This document shows, piece after piece, positions 7,755 to 16,180 of a DNA stretch of 64,000 nucleotides. The translations under genes were made by a program, and so were the position numbers. Location of the stretch: assembly GCF_001514285.1 (NCBI RefSeq), contig NZ_KQ949025.1, forward strand, positions 127,571 through 191,570, read 5' to 3'. Every line of letters begins with the position of its first letter. The first letter of the stretch is position 1. Origin of the DNA: Streptomyces sp. DSM 15324. GTDB taxonomy: Bacteria; Actinomycetota; Actinomycetes; Streptomycetales; Streptomycetaceae. The notes under the pieces are model-generated. The model was not told the origin of the DNA and did not search any database. It saw nothing but the letters and a program-made list of their open reading frames with translations.

Positions 7755-9062
7755 ATGCCCAGAACCCCGGCCCTCTGGCCCGCCCCCACCGCGAGCGAAG
7801 CCGTCGACGCGACGGTGCACGTGCCGGGGTCCAAGTCCGTCACCAACCGAGCCCTCGTCCTCGCCGCCCTCGCCTCCGAGCCCGGCTGGCTGCGCCGCCC
7901 CCTCCGCTCCCGCGACACGCTGCTGATGGCCGAGGCCCTGCGCGCGATGGGCATCGAGATCGAGGAGGGCGTGGGCCCGGACGGCACCGGCGAGGCCTGG
8001 CGCGTGCTCCCCGCGGGCCTGCGCGGCCCGGCCACCGTGGACGTCGGCAACGCGGGCACGGTCATGCGCTTCCTCCCCCCGGTCGCCGCCCTCGCCGACG
8101 GCGCCGTCCGGTTCGACGGCGACCCGCGCGCGTACGAGCGCCCCCTGCACGGTGTCATCGACGCGCTGCGCGTCCTCGGCGCCCGGATCGACGACGACGG
8201 CCGGGGCGCGCTGCCGCTGACGGTGCACGGCTCGGGCGCGCTGGACGGCGGCGCGGTGGAGATCGACGCCTCCTCGTCCTCGCAGTTCGTGTCGGCGCTG
8301 CTGCTGTCGGCCCCCCGCTTCAACCAGGGCGTCGAAGTCCGGCACACCGGCTCGACGCTCCCCTCGATGCCGCACATCCGGATGACGGTGGACATGCTGC
8401 GCGCGGTCGGCGCCCAGGTGGACACCCCGGAGTCGGGCGGCGAGCCGAACGTCTGGCGGGTCACGCCGGGGGCACTGCTCGGCCGGGACCTGACGATCGA
8501 GCCGGACCTGTCGAACGCTCAGCCGTTCCTGGCGGCGGCGCTGGTGACGGGCGGCCGGGTGCTGATCCCGGACTGGCCGGCGCGGACCACCCAGCCGGGT
8601 GACCGGCTGCGGGAGATCTTCACCGAGATGGGCGGCTCCTGCGAGCTGACGGAGTACGGTCTGGTCTTCACCGGCTCGGGCGCGATCCACGGCGTCGACG
8701 TCGACCTGGGGGACGTCGGCGAGCTGACCCCGGGCATCGCGGCGGTCGCCGCGCTCGCGGACTCCCCGTCCACCCTGCGGGGCGTGGCCCATCTGCGGCT
8801 GCACGAGACGGACCGGCTGGCCGCGCTCACCAAGGAGATCAACGAGCTGGGCGGGGACGTCGCCGAGACGGCCGACGGGCTGCACATCCGCCCGCGCCCG
8901 CTGCACGGCGGGACCTTCCGTACGTACGACGACCACCGTATGGCGACCGCCGGTGCGATCATCGGGCTGGCCGTGGCGGGTGTGCAGATCGAGAACGTGG
9001 CGACGACGGCGAAGACCCTGCCCGACTTCCCCGGGTTGTGGACCGGGATGCTCGGGGAATAG
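7755..9062 (+). CDS. aroA: 3-phosphoshikimate 1-carboxyvinyltransferase (EPSP synthase)
   Basis: 435 aa, full length. The enzyme joins shikimate-3-phosphate and phosphoenolpyruvate in the shikimate pathway. Visible motifs: [10 protein letters not shown] (about 25-34) with the substrate-binding Lys, [33 protein letters not shown] and DDHRMA. A TAAAGT element 6 bp before the ATG suggests a leaderless or very short transcript. rsgA follows after 18 bp on the same strand, so the two are probably cotranscribed, as is common in actinobacteria. Confidence 0.96.
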   Translation: MPRTPALWPAPTASEAVDATVHVPGSKSVTNRALVLAALASEPGWLRRPLRSRDTLLMAEALRAMGIEIEEGVGPDGTGEAWRVLPAGLRGPATVDVGNAGTVMRFLPPVAALADGAVRFDGDPRAYERPLHGVIDALRVLGARIDDDGRGALPLTVHGSGALDGGAVEIDASSSSQFVSALLLSAPRFNQGVEVRHTGSTLPSMPHIRMTVDMLRAVGAQVDTPESGGEPNVWRVTPGALLGRDLTIEPDLSNAQPFLAAALVTGGRVLIPDWPARTTQPGDRLREIFTEMGGSCELTEYGLVFTGSGAIHGVDVDLGDVGELTPGIAAVAALADSPSTLRGVAHLRLHETDRLAALTKEINELGGDVAETADGLHIRPRPLHGGTFRTYDDHRMATAGAIIGLAVAGVQIENVATTAKTLPDFPGLWTGMLGE

Positions 9063-9080
9063 GGACGGCGGGAAACAGGC

Positions 9081-10091
9081 ATGCGCCGCTACGGCAAGCA
9101 CACCGACGAGGACGACATCCGCTCCCGCCCGAACCGCAAGGGCAACCGGCCTCGTACACACATCCGTCCCAAGCACGAGGACGCCGCCGAGGGCATGGTC
9201 CTCACCGTCGACCGAGGCCGGCTGACCTGTCTGGTCGAGGACCGGACCGTCGTCGCGATGAAGGCCCGTGAGCTGGGCCGCAAGGCGGCGGTCGTGGGTG
9301 ACCGGGTCGCCCTGGTCGGCGATCTGTCCGGCGCGAAGGACACCCTCGCCCGGATCGTCCGCATCGAGGAGCGCGCCTCGGTGCTGCGCCGCACCGCGGA
9401 CGACGACGACCCGTTCGAGCGGGTGGTGGTCGCCAACGCCGACCAGCTCGCCGTCGTCACGGCCCTCGCCGACCCGGAACCCCGGCCCCGGCTGATCGAC
9501 CGCTGTCTGGTCGCGGCCTACGACGGCGGCCTCACCCCGCTGCTGGTGATGACGAAGTCGGACCTGGCCCCGCCGGACAAGCTGCTGGAACTGTACGGCG
9601 ACCTGGACATCCCGTACGTGGTCACCAGCCGTGAGGAACTGGAGAACGGCGGCGCGGCGGACCGGGTGCGCGAGCATCTGGAAGGGCGGATCACGGCGTT
9701 CGTCGGGCACTCGGGCGTCGGCAAGACCACCCTCGTCAACGCGCTGGTCCCCGAGGAGCGCCGCCGGGTGACCGGGCATGTCAACGCGGTGACCGGACGT
9801 GGCCGTCACACCACGACCTCGGCGCTGGCGCTGCCCCTGGCGGGCACCGGGGACTGGGTGATCGACACTCCGGGCGTCCGGTCGTTCGGGCTCGCGCACA
9901 TCGATCCGTCCCGGGTGATCCACGCCTTCCCCGATCTGGAGCCGGGCACCGAGGGCTGCCCGCGCGCGTGCAGTCACGACGAGCCGGACTGCGCGCTGGA
10001 CGCGTGGGTGGCCGAGGGACACGCGGACCCCGCGCGGCTGTACTCGCTGCGCCGGCTGCTGGCGACCCGGGAGCGCACGGAGGGCGACTGA
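9081..10091 (+). CDS. rsgA: Ribosome small-subunit-dependent GTPase RsgA
   Basis: 336 aa with circularly permuted GTPase motifs: G4-like TKSD (about 158-161) comes first, then P-loop GHSGVGKT (209-216) and G3 DTPG (262-265). The N-terminal OB-fold and the C-terminal zinc knuckle (Cys293, Cys297, His299, Cys304) are present. RsgA helps late 30S maturation. An ATG at 9081 follows the aroA stop by 18 bp. Confidence 0.94.
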   Translation: MRRYGKHTDEDDIRSRPNRKGNRPRTHIRPKHEDAAEGMVLTVDRGRLTCLVEDRTVVAMKARELGRKAAVVGDRVALVGDLSGAKDTLARIVRIEERASVLRRTADDDDPFERVVVANADQLAVVTALADPEPRPRLIDRCLVAAYDGGLTPLLVMTKSDLAPPDKLLELYGDLDIPYVVTSREELENGGAADRVREHLEGRITAFVGHSGVGKTTLVNALVPEERRRVTGHVNAVTGRGRHTTTSALALPLAGTGDWVIDTPGVRSFGLAHIDPSRVIHAFPDLEPGTEGCPRACSHDEPDCALDAWVAEGHADPARLYSLRRLLATRERTEGD

Positions 10092-10186
10092 CCTCCGCGG
10101 TGTTTGTCAGGACGTGAGTCCGGTCAGTGCATAATCGCACCGAGCCGGACCGCGGGCGCACGAGCGGACAAACGGGAGGACAGCAC

Positions 10187-10510
10187 ATGGCGTGGCTGCT
10201 GGTCATCGTCGCGGGACTGCTCGAGACCGGTTTCGCCGTGTGCCTGAAGCTGTCCCACGGCTTCACCCGGCTCTGGCCCACCATCGCCTTCTGCGCCTTC
10301 GCCCTCGGCAGCTTCGGTCTGCTGACGCTCTCTCTGAAGAAGCTCGACGTCGGCCCGGCGTACGCGGTGTGGACGGGCATCGGCGCGGCGGGCACCGCGA
10401 TCTACGGCATGGTCTTCCTCGGCGACCTGGTGTCCATCCTGAAGATCGTCTCGATCAGCCTGGTGATCGCCGGGGTGATCGGGCTCCAGCTGTCGGGCTC
10501 GGCGCACTGA
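10187..10510 (+). CDS. Small multidrug resistance (SMR) family transporter, SugE/Gdx-like
   Basis: 107 aa with four hydrophobic helices. The essential membrane Glu is at position 13 (LLETGF) and is followed by VCLKLSHGFTRLWPT, which resembles the SugE/Gdx branch (guanidinium exporters and quaternary-ammonium pumps) more than EmrE. SMR proteins work as antiparallel dimers using proton exchange. GGGAGGACAG precedes the ATG. I looked for a guanidine riboswitch in the 95-bp leader and saw no convincing match. The TetR gene downstream is convergent. Confidence 0.85.
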   Translation: MAWLLVIVAGLLETGFAVCLKLSHGFTRLWPTIAFCAFALGSFGLLTLSLKKLDVGPAYAVWTGIGAAGTAIYGMVFLGDLVSILKIVSISLVIAGVIGLQLSGSAH

Positions 10511-10537
10511 CCCGCGACCGATCGGCCGCCGTCCCGT

Positions 10538-11140
10538 CTACGACCGCTGGAGTGCCGTCCGTACCAGGTCGGTCACCCCGTTCTCCCCGGCCGGCGGGGC
10601 CGCCACGCAGGACAGGGCGAGCCGTACGGCGAGTTCGCAGGAGCGGGCCAGGTCGGCGGCGTCCGCGCGGGCCGCGCCGGGGCCGCCGAGCACGGCGACG
10701 GCCCGGTCCCGTACGCCACCGATGAGGTCGCCCGGCGACGGCAGCGGCCCGTCCGCGCGCCGCTGCGCCGGGACGGCGGAGGAGGACGGCACCGCCGAGA
10801 GCGTCGGCGAGGGCAGCCGCTCGCTCCAGCAGCCGGTGAGCAGGGCGCGCAGGAGCGGGTTGTCCCGGGCGGCCGTGAAGGTCCAGCCGGCGGCGCCGAC
10901 CAGCCGTTCGCGGGCGTCGCCGGGCCCGGCCAGCGCCCGGTCGATCCCGGCGAGGTAGGCGTCGGCCTCCCGCCGCACCAGGGCTCTGGCCAGCCCTTCC
11001 TTGCTGCCGAACTCGTTGTACAGCGTCTGCCGGGACACCGCGGCGGTCGCCGCCACGTCCACCATCCGCACCGCGGACCAGGGCCGCAGGGCGAGTGCCG
11101 CGTAGGCGGCGTCCAGCAGGGATTCCCGCGCTGCAGGCAT
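10538..11140 (-). CDS. TetR-family transcriptional regulator
   Basis: About 200 aa. The N-terminal helix-turn-helix is typical: [31 protein letters not shown] (about 23-55). The C-terminal ligand domain is Ala/Pro-rich and shows no known effector. Two adjacent ATGs (11143 and 11140) follow GGGAGG; the second has the better spacing. The frame stays open far upstream only because it enters the 15-bp minisatellite. The convergent SMR transporter gene ends 28 bp away, so regulation of that pump is plausible but not shown. Confidence 0.85.
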   Translation of the reverse strand: MPAARESLLDAAYAALALRPWSAVRMVDVAATAAVSRQTLYNEFGSKEGLARALVRREADAYLAGIDRALAGPGDARERLVGAAGWTFTAARDNPLLRALLTGCWSERLPSPTLSAVPSSSAVPAQRRADGPLPSPGDLIGGVRDRAVAVLGGPGAARADAADLARSCELAVRLALSCVAAPPAGENGVTDLVRTALQRS

Positions 11141-11222
11141 CATCGCCTCCCGGGGCGAGCGGATGCTGCCAGGGTTGACGCGCACGGGAGCACTGTCAAG
11201 GGTGCGCGGCCACGGCGAAGAC

Positions 11223-11640
11223 CGACCGACGGCCCCGGCCGGTCCTGCATGGCCGGTCCCGCACGGCCGGTCTCCGCATGGCCAGTCTCCGCACGCCCCG
11301 TCCCCGCGCGGCCGGTCCCTGCACGGCCAATCCCTGCACGGCCGGTCTCCGCACGGCCAATCCCCGCACGGCCGGTCTCCGCACGGCCAATCCCCGCACG
11401 GCCGGTCTCCGCACGGCCAATCCCCGCACGGCCGGTCTCCGCACGCCTTGCCCACGCATGGCCCGTCCCCGCGCGACGAGTCCCCGCGCGACCCGTCTCT
11501 GCGCGACCGGTCCCCGCACGGCCCGTCCCCACACGCCCCGTCCCCGCACGCCCCGTCCCCACACGGCCCGTCCCCACACGGCCCGTCCTCGCACGCCTTG
11601 CCCCCACACTGCCCGTCCCCACACAACCCATCCCCGCACG
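11223..11640. repeat. GC-rich 15-bp minisatellite between tetR and hisN
   Basis: About 28 imperfect copies of a 15-bp unit (types CGGCCGGTCTCCGCA and CGGCCAATCCCCGCA alternate in the core 11,330-11,450). Since 15 is a multiple of 3, all reading frames stay open and give false ORFs of pentapeptide repeats on both strands. The block fills most of the 555-bp spacer between the divergent tetR and hisN genes. Apart from hisN promoter elements at its right end I see nothing else in the spacer. Confidence 0.9.
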
Positions 11641-11695
11641 TCCGGTGCGTGGTCCCCTGTGGCCTCGCCCGATCCGGCCGGATACCGTTCGTCCC

Positions 11696-12487
11696 ATGCC
11701 GGACTACCTCGACGATCTCCGCCTCGCGCACGTCCTCGCGGACGCCGCCGACGCCGCCACCATGGACCGTTTCAAGGCCCTCGACCTCAAGGTCGAGACC
11801 AAACCGGACATGACCCCGGTGAGCGAGGCCGACAAGGCCGCCGAGGAACTGATCCGCGGTCAGCTCCAGCGCGCCCGCCCCCGGGACGCGATCCTCGGCG
11901 AGGAGTACGGCCTGGAGGGCACCGGCCCGCGCCGCTGGGTGATCGACCCGATCGACGGGACCAAGAACTATGTGCGCGGGGTGCCGGTGTGGGCGACCCT
12001 GATCGCGCTGATGGAGGCGGGCGAGGGCGGCTACCACCCGGTGGTCGGCGTCGTCTCCGCTCCGGCGCTGGGCCGCCGGTGGTGGGCCGCGAAGGGGCAC
12101 GGCGCCTTCAGCGGCCGCAGTCTCTCCTCCGCGACCCGGCTGCGCGTCTCCAAGGTCGCGAAGCTGTCCGACGCCTCCTTCGCGTACTCCTCGCTGACCG
12201 GCTGGGAGGAGCGCGGCAAGCTGCACGGCTTCCTGGACCTGACCCGCGAGGTGTGGCGCACGCGCGCGTACGGCGATTTCTGGCCCTACATGATGGTCGC
12301 CGAGGGCTCGGTCGACCTGTGCGCCGAGCCGGAGCTGTCCCTGTGGGACATGGCGGCCACCGCCATCGTCGTGACGGAGGCCGGCGGCACCTTCACCGGC
12401 CTCGACGGCCGCCCGGGCCCGCACAGCGGCAACGGGGCCGCGTCCAACGGTCTGCTCCACGACGAGCTGCTGGGGTATCTCGGCTGA
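11696..12487 (+). CDS. hisN: Histidinol-phosphatase, inositol monophosphatase family
   Basis: 263 aa. Metal-binding motifs of the IMPase superfamily are intact: GEEYG (about 68-72), [13 protein letters not shown] (81-93) and LSLWDMAA. In streptomycetes this family member supplies the histidinol-phosphate phosphatase of histidine synthesis; the sequence alone cannot exclude another phosphatase substrate. The true start is MPDYLDDL at 11696. TACCGT 8 bases upstream suggests a leaderless transcript. The ORF open from 11249 is a minisatellite artefact. Confidence 0.9.
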   Translation: MPDYLDDLRLAHVLADAADAATMDRFKALDLKVETKPDMTPVSEADKAAEELIRGQLQRARPRDAILGEEYGLEGTGPRRWVIDPIDGTKNYVRGVPVWATLIALMEAGEGGYHPVVGVVSAPALGRRWWAAKGHGAFSGRSLSSATRLRVSKVAKLSDASFAYSSLTGWEERGKLHGFLDLTREVWRTRAYGDFWPYMMVAEGSVDLCAEPELSLWDMAATAIVVTEAGGTFTGLDGRPGPHSGNGAASNGLLHDELLGYLG

Positions 12488-12665
12488 CACTCCCGACCGG
12501 CACATGTGAGCGCGTGCGCCCTCACTTGGTCGCGCGCGCCCCCTTGTTGACCCCCGCTTTACCTGAGACTCTGAGGATTCCCCCACTTGTGAACTTGTGA
12601 ATCAGCGCACGTTCGGGTACCCGTCCGCATGAGGCACTGATTCCGGTAGGAGGTGGCTCCATCCC

Positions 12666-13079
12666 ATGCTCACCCCCATGCTCGCCCCCGTGTTCGTCCG
12701 AGACGCCATGAGCACGGTGGTCCTCACCATCGGCCCCGCCCATACCCTCCGCCAGGCCGCCGCCCTGATGTCCGCCCGCCGCGTCGGCGCCGCACTCGTC
12801 CTCGACCCCGACGCCGGCATGGGCATCCTCACGGAACGGGACATCCTGAACTCCGTGGGCCTGGGCCAGGACCCGGACACGGAACGCACCGACGCCCACA
12901 CCACCAACAACGTGGTCTTCGCCGCCCCGGACTGGACTCTGGAGGAGGCGGCCCAGGCGATGGCCCACGGCGGCTTCCGCCATCTGATCGTCCTCGACGG
13001 GGGAGAACCGGCCGGGATCGTCTCGGTCCGGGACATCATCCGCTGCTGGGTCCCGGCGCGCCGGCGCGTCCCCGCCTGA
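12666..13079 (+). CDS. CBS-domain pair protein
   Basis: 137 aa made of two CBS domains: VRDAMSTVVLTIGPAHTL...GILTERDIL (about 11-62) and an acidic linker, then FAAPDWTLEEAAQ...GIVSVRDII (about 82-127). Such stand-alone Bateman modules bind adenosine nucleotides and often control a partner. The partner is unknown. AGGAGG lies 12 bp before the ATG at 12666; an ATG at 12678 is also possible. It is read in the same direction as hisN and the Fur gene, but spacers of about 180 and 130 bp argue for separate transcription. Confidence 0.87.
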   Translation: MLTPMLAPVFVRDAMSTVVLTIGPAHTLRQAAALMSARRVGAALVLDPDAGMGILTERDILNSVGLGQDPDTERTDAHTTNNVVFAAPDWTLEEAAQAMAHGGFRHLIVLDGGEPAGIVSVRDIIRCWVPARRRVPA

Positions 13080-13208
13080 GCGCGCCGCCGGGTCCGACGG
13101 GCGCGCCGTGGACAGTCCCGATCCGATCATGGACACTGTCTAAGTCAGGGTCAGCTCCAAAACAACACCCGATCGGGAACTGTTCCTCCTGCTGTTAGGC
13201 TGGTGCGC

Positions 13209-13625
13209 ATGAGTGACCTTCTGGACCGGCTGCGTGGACGCGGATGGCGGATGACCGCACAGCGACGCGTCGTGGCCGAGGTGCTCGACGGTGAGCACGT
13301 CCATCTGACGGCCGACGAAGTGCACGCCAGGGCCGTGGCCAAGCTGCCCGAGATCTCCCGGGCGACCGTCTACAACACGCTCGGTGAGCTGGTCTCCCTC
13401 GGCGAGGTGCTCGAGGTCGCGACCGACCGGCGCGCCAAGCGGTACGACCCGAACGCCCACCGCCCGCACCAGCACCTGGTCTGCGCGCGCTGCGGCGCCA
13501 TCCGCGACGTCCACCCGACCGGCAACCCGCTGTCCGACCTCCCCGACTCCGAGCGCTTCGGCTTCACGGTCTCGGACGTCGAGGTGACGTACCGCGGCCT
13601 CTGCCCGAGCTGCGCGGCGGCCTGA
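13209..13625 (+). CDS. Fur-family metal/peroxide regulator
   Basis: 138 aa from ATG 13209 (MSDLLDRLRGRGWRMTAQR). The winged-helix domain is followed by a dimerisation domain with His-rich RPHQHLVCARCG (about 90-101) and CPSC near the end, giving the two structural CxxC zinc motifs. The recognition helix (ISRATVYNTLGEL) is typical. Which metal or oxidant it senses cannot be read from sequence, and no catalase or metal transporter is next to it. TAGGCT at 13195-13200 lies so close to the ATG that the mRNA is probably leaderless; a GTG at 13203 is also in frame. Confidence 0.88.
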   Translation: MSDLLDRLRGRGWRMTAQRRVVAEVLDGEHVHLTADEVHARAVAKLPEISRATVYNTLGELVSLGEVLEVATDRRAKRYDPNAHRPHQHLVCARCGAIRDVHPTGNPLSDLPDSERFGFTVSDVEVTYRGLCPSCAAA

Positions 13626-13700
13626 GCCGCCGGTCCGCACCGGGGCGACCAGCCAAGAAGGCCGACCATGCAGGCCGACCAGATCGTCTGACATCACGAC

Positions 13701-13734
13701 CGAGGGCCGGAATCCTGTCGGATTCCGGCCCTCG
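13701..13734. terminator. Hairpin terminator between fur and tRNA-fMet
   Basis: Perfect 14-bp inverted repeat (CGAGGGCCGGAATC / GATTCCGGCCCTCG) with a 6-base loop. It lies 8 bp beyond the 3' end of the minus-strand tRNA and about 75 bp after the fur stop, so it can serve both convergent units. Confidence 0.8.
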
Positions 13735-13742
13735 GCCTTCAG

Positions 13743-13816
13743 TAGCGGGGACAGGATTTGAACCTGCGACCTCTGGGTTATGAGCCCAGCGAGCTACCGA
13801 GCTGCTCCACCCCGCG
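13743..13816 (-). tRNA. Initiator tRNA-fMet (CAT), copy 1
   Basis: 74-nt cloverleaf on the minus strand with anticodon CAT inside CTGGGCTCATAACCCAG. The three consecutive G-C pairs at the bottom of the anticodon stem and the unpaired first base of the acceptor stem (C1 opposite T72) mark an initiator tRNA. No CCA is encoded. It is identical to the copy at 16067-16140. Confidence 0.95.
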
Positions 13817-13883
13817 TCGGTGAATGCAACGTTACGTGAAGGGGGAGGCCGGAGGCAAATCAGTTGGCGGAGGCCGGGTGTGC

Positions 13884-13905
13884 CCCAGGGGGCGAACCCC
13901 CTGGG
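13884..13905 (-). terminator. Terminator-like hairpin after the Sel1-repeat gene
   Basis: CCCAGGGGG-CGAA-CCCCCTGGG, a 9-bp perfect stem with outer pairing GTGCC/GGCAC, starting 10 bp past the stop codon. No T-run, as is usual for Streptomyces terminators. Confidence 0.6.
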
Positions 13906-13914
13906 ACGGGCACC

Positions 13915-15858
13915 TCAGGCCGACAGTTCCTGCCGCAGCGCGTCGCGGAGCCGCGCCGCCCGCTGCGCCACCTCCCCCGGTCCGAGCGACACCGCCCGGT
14001 CGGCCCACCGCTGCCCTTCCGCGAGCTCCCCCCGACGCGCGTAGACCAGGGCGAGCCGCAACGCCGCCCGACCGTGCCCGTCGTCGGCCGCCCGCGTCCA
14101 CCACACGACCGCCTCCGGCTCGCTCCCCTCGCGCGCGAGCAGCAGCCCGAGGTTGAAGGCGCCGTTGCGCGACCCGGCCTCGGCGGCCTCCCGGTACCAC
14201 CGCGCCGCCCCGACCACGTCCCCCCGTGCCGCGGCGAGCATGCCGACCCTGACCTGGGCGCGCCGGTGCCCCTGCTCGGCCGCCCGCTCGTACCACTCCT
14301 CGCACTCGGTCTTCTCGTGCGCGATCTCCCCGAGCTCGTGCGCGGGCTGCGGCGGCCGGCGCGCGTCCAGCACGGCGGCCAGCCGGTACGCCGCCTCCGC
14401 GCTGCCCCCGCCCGCGGCACACCGCAGATGCCGTTCGGCCTCCTGCTCGTCGCCCTCGCGCAGCCGGGCGATGCCCACCTGGAGCGCCGCCTCGGTGTGC
14501 CCGGCGGCGGCCGCCCGCTCGTACCAGCGCAGCGCGACCGTGTCCTCGCCGCGTCCGGCGAAGAGGATCCCGAGGTTGAACGCGGCGTCGACGCTGCCCG
14601 CCTCCGCCGCCTTGGAGAACCAGGGCTCGGAACCGGCCGTGTCGCCACCCCGGAGCAGCAGCACGGCCAGCGCGTTGGCGGCCTCCCGGTGCCCGGCGTA
14701 GGCCGCGCGCCGGTACCACTGCTCGGCCTGGGCGGTGCGGCCCTGCTCGGCGCAGAGCAGGGCGAGGTTGTAGGCGCCGTTGTCGTCACCCGCGTCCATG
14801 GCGGCCCGGTACCAGCGCTCGGCGGTCTGGGTCTGCCCGCGCTCGGCGTGCAGGGCGCCCAGCGCGTTGGCGGCATTGCCGTCGCCGTCCTGGGCGGCCC
14901 GCAGCCACCAGATCGCGGCGTTCTCGGTGTCGCCGGCGTCCCGCAGCAGGAACCCGAGGGCGCAGGCGGCCCGTGCCTCGCCGTCCTTGGCGGCGGTCAG
15001 GTACCAGCGCCCGGCCTCCTTCAGCTCGCCCTTGCGCTCCAGGATCGCCCCGAGGTGCAGGGCGGCCCGCCGGTGTCCGCGCGCGGCGGCCTGCCGGTAC
15101 CACTGCTCGGCCTCCGAGTGGCCTGCGGTCCCGGCGTCACCGTCCCTGCCGGCGCCTCCCGGGTCCGCCGACTCGCCCTCGGCGAAGCGGGGGTCCCGGC
15201 GGTCCAGGGCCCGCGCGAGCCGGTACGCCGCCTCCCGGTGACCACGCTCGGCGGCGGCCCGCATCCACCGCTCGGCCCCGCTGTCCCCGCGGTGTTCCAG
15301 CAGGTCGGCGAGTGCGTAGGCGCCGAGGGCGTGGCCCTGCTCGGCGGACTGGCGCAGCCAGTACTCGGCGGCGGGCTCGTCACCGCATTCACGGCAGTGG
15401 CGCCCGAGCGCGTGCGCGGCGGCGGCGGAGCCGGCGACGGCGGCGACCCGCCACCATCCGGCGGCCTCGTCGGCGTACCCGCGCTGGTGCAGCAGGACGC
15501 CCAGGTTGTTGGCGGCGGCCCGGTCCCCGGCCGCGGTGGCGGCGCGCAGATGCGGCTCGGCCCCGTCCAGGTCGCCGCGGCGCAGCAGCATGGCGCCGAG
15601 GACGCTGGTCGCCTCGGCGTCGCCGGCCGCGGCGGCGAGCCGCAGCCTCATCTCCTCGACGGCCTCCCCCGTCTCGACCGTCACCCCCGTCTCGGCTGTT
15701 TCTTCCGTCTCTACCGTCTCGTCCGTCTCTAGCGTCTCCACCGTCTCGACGCCGTCCGCCGTCTGGTCCCGGCGCTCGTCCGGGGTCGCTTCCTCACCGG
15801 AAGGCTGCACAAATCGCCCTGTCTCGAACAGAGTTGCCTTGTCCCCCATAACGTCCAT
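13915..15858 (-). CDS. Sel1/TPR-like repeat protein
   Basis: 647 aa. A Glu/Thr-rich N-terminal segment (VETVETLETDETVETEET, about 38-55) is followed by more than a dozen Sel1-like repeats of about 36 residues (A-A-x-x-G-x-x-x-A-A-x-x-L-G-x-L-L...). Such solenoids bind other proteins. There is no signal peptide or membrane helix, so it is cytoplasmic. The start at 15858 (MDVMGDKATLF) is the first plausible one; ATG 15849 is an alternative. The gene is bracketed by two identical initiator tRNA genes in the same orientation. Function unknown. Confidence 0.82.
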   Translation of the reverse strand: MDVMGDKATLFETGRFVQPSGEEATPDERRDQTADGVETVETLETDETVETEETAETGVTVETGEAVEEMRLRLAAAAGDAEATSVLGAMLLRRGDLDGAEPHLRAATAAGDRAAANNLGVLLHQRGYADEAAGWWRVAAVAGSAAAAHALGRHCRECGDEPAAEYWLRQSAEQGHALGAYALADLLEHRGDSGAERWMRAAAERGHREAAYRLARALDRRDPRFAEGESADPGGAGRDGDAGTAGHSEAEQWYRQAAARGHRRAALHLGAILERKGELKEAGRWYLTAAKDGEARAACALGFLLRDAGDTENAAIWWLRAAQDGDGNAANALGALHAERGQTQTAERWYRAAMDAGDDNGAYNLALLCAEQGRTAQAEQWYRRAAYAGHREAANALAVLLLRGGDTAGSEPWFSKAAEAGSVDAAFNLGILFAGRGEDTVALRWYERAAAAGHTEAALQVGIARLREGDEQEAERHLRCAAGGGSAEAAYRLAAVLDARRPPQPAHELGEIAHEKTECEEWYERAAEQGHRRAQVRVGMLAAARGDVVGAARWYREAAEAGSRNGAFNLGLLLAREGSEPEAVVWWTRAADDGHGRAALRLALVYARRGELAEGQRWADRAVSLGPGEVAQRAARLRDALRQELSA

Positions 15859-16020
15859 CGTCGCACCACCTGCAACCCGGGTACACCTGTGTATACCGCA
15901 GCCCGTGAGGTCACTTCAGCGTTTTGTCGACATGCCCACAGAGAGACAAGTCAAACACAGTCGGCCCAACTCCCCACAGCGGCGCGACGAAGTCGAACTG
16001 CGGCACATGCATTCGCACAT

Positions 16021-16061
16021 GACGAAGGCCCGGATCCGTGTACCGGATCCGGGCCTTCGTC
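16021..16061 (-). terminator. Terminator after tRNA-fMet copy 2
   Basis: An 18-bp perfect inverted repeat (GACGAAGGCCCGGATCCG and its complement) with a 5-base loop, 6 bp past the tRNA 3' end. It separates the tRNA from the Sel1-repeat gene downstream. Confidence 0.8.
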
Positions 16062-16066
16062 TTCAG

Positions 16067-16140
16067 TAGCGGGGACAGGATTTGAACCTGCGACCTCTGG
16101 GTTATGAGCCCAGCGAGCTACCGAGCTGCTCCACCCCGCG
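16067..16140 (-). tRNA. Initiator tRNA-fMet (CAT), copy 2
   Basis: Same 74-nt sequence, anticodon CAT and initiator features as the copy at 13743-13816. The identity extends a few bases beyond each end (CTTCAG before and TCG after, plus-strand reading), giving an 83-bp direct repeat that flanks the Sel1-repeat gene. Confidence 0.95.
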
Positions 16141-16180
16141 TCGTGTTCCACAACCGTATCACGACGCGGGGCCGGCTTGA

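Noticed and set aside
10092..10186. Guanidine riboswitch upstream of the SMR gene
   Set aside because: I compared by eye with the known motif types and saw neither the paired ACGR loops nor the ykkC-III pattern. Covariance-model search would decide.
11140..11697. Long ORFs of TGRAG-type pentapeptide repeats on both strands
   Set aside because: The minisatellite unit is 15 bp, so every frame stays open; no ribosome site or conserved start supports translation.
10538..12586. A 682-codon ORF that would join the TetR gene to the minisatellite and the reverse of hisN
   Set aside because: The TetR start is well supported at 11140; the rest is repeat and antisense sequence.
13743..16140. Attachment sites of an integrated element at the tRNA pair
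   Set aside because: Full-length identical tRNAs and no integrase or phage genes; the segment holds one Sel1-repeat gene only.
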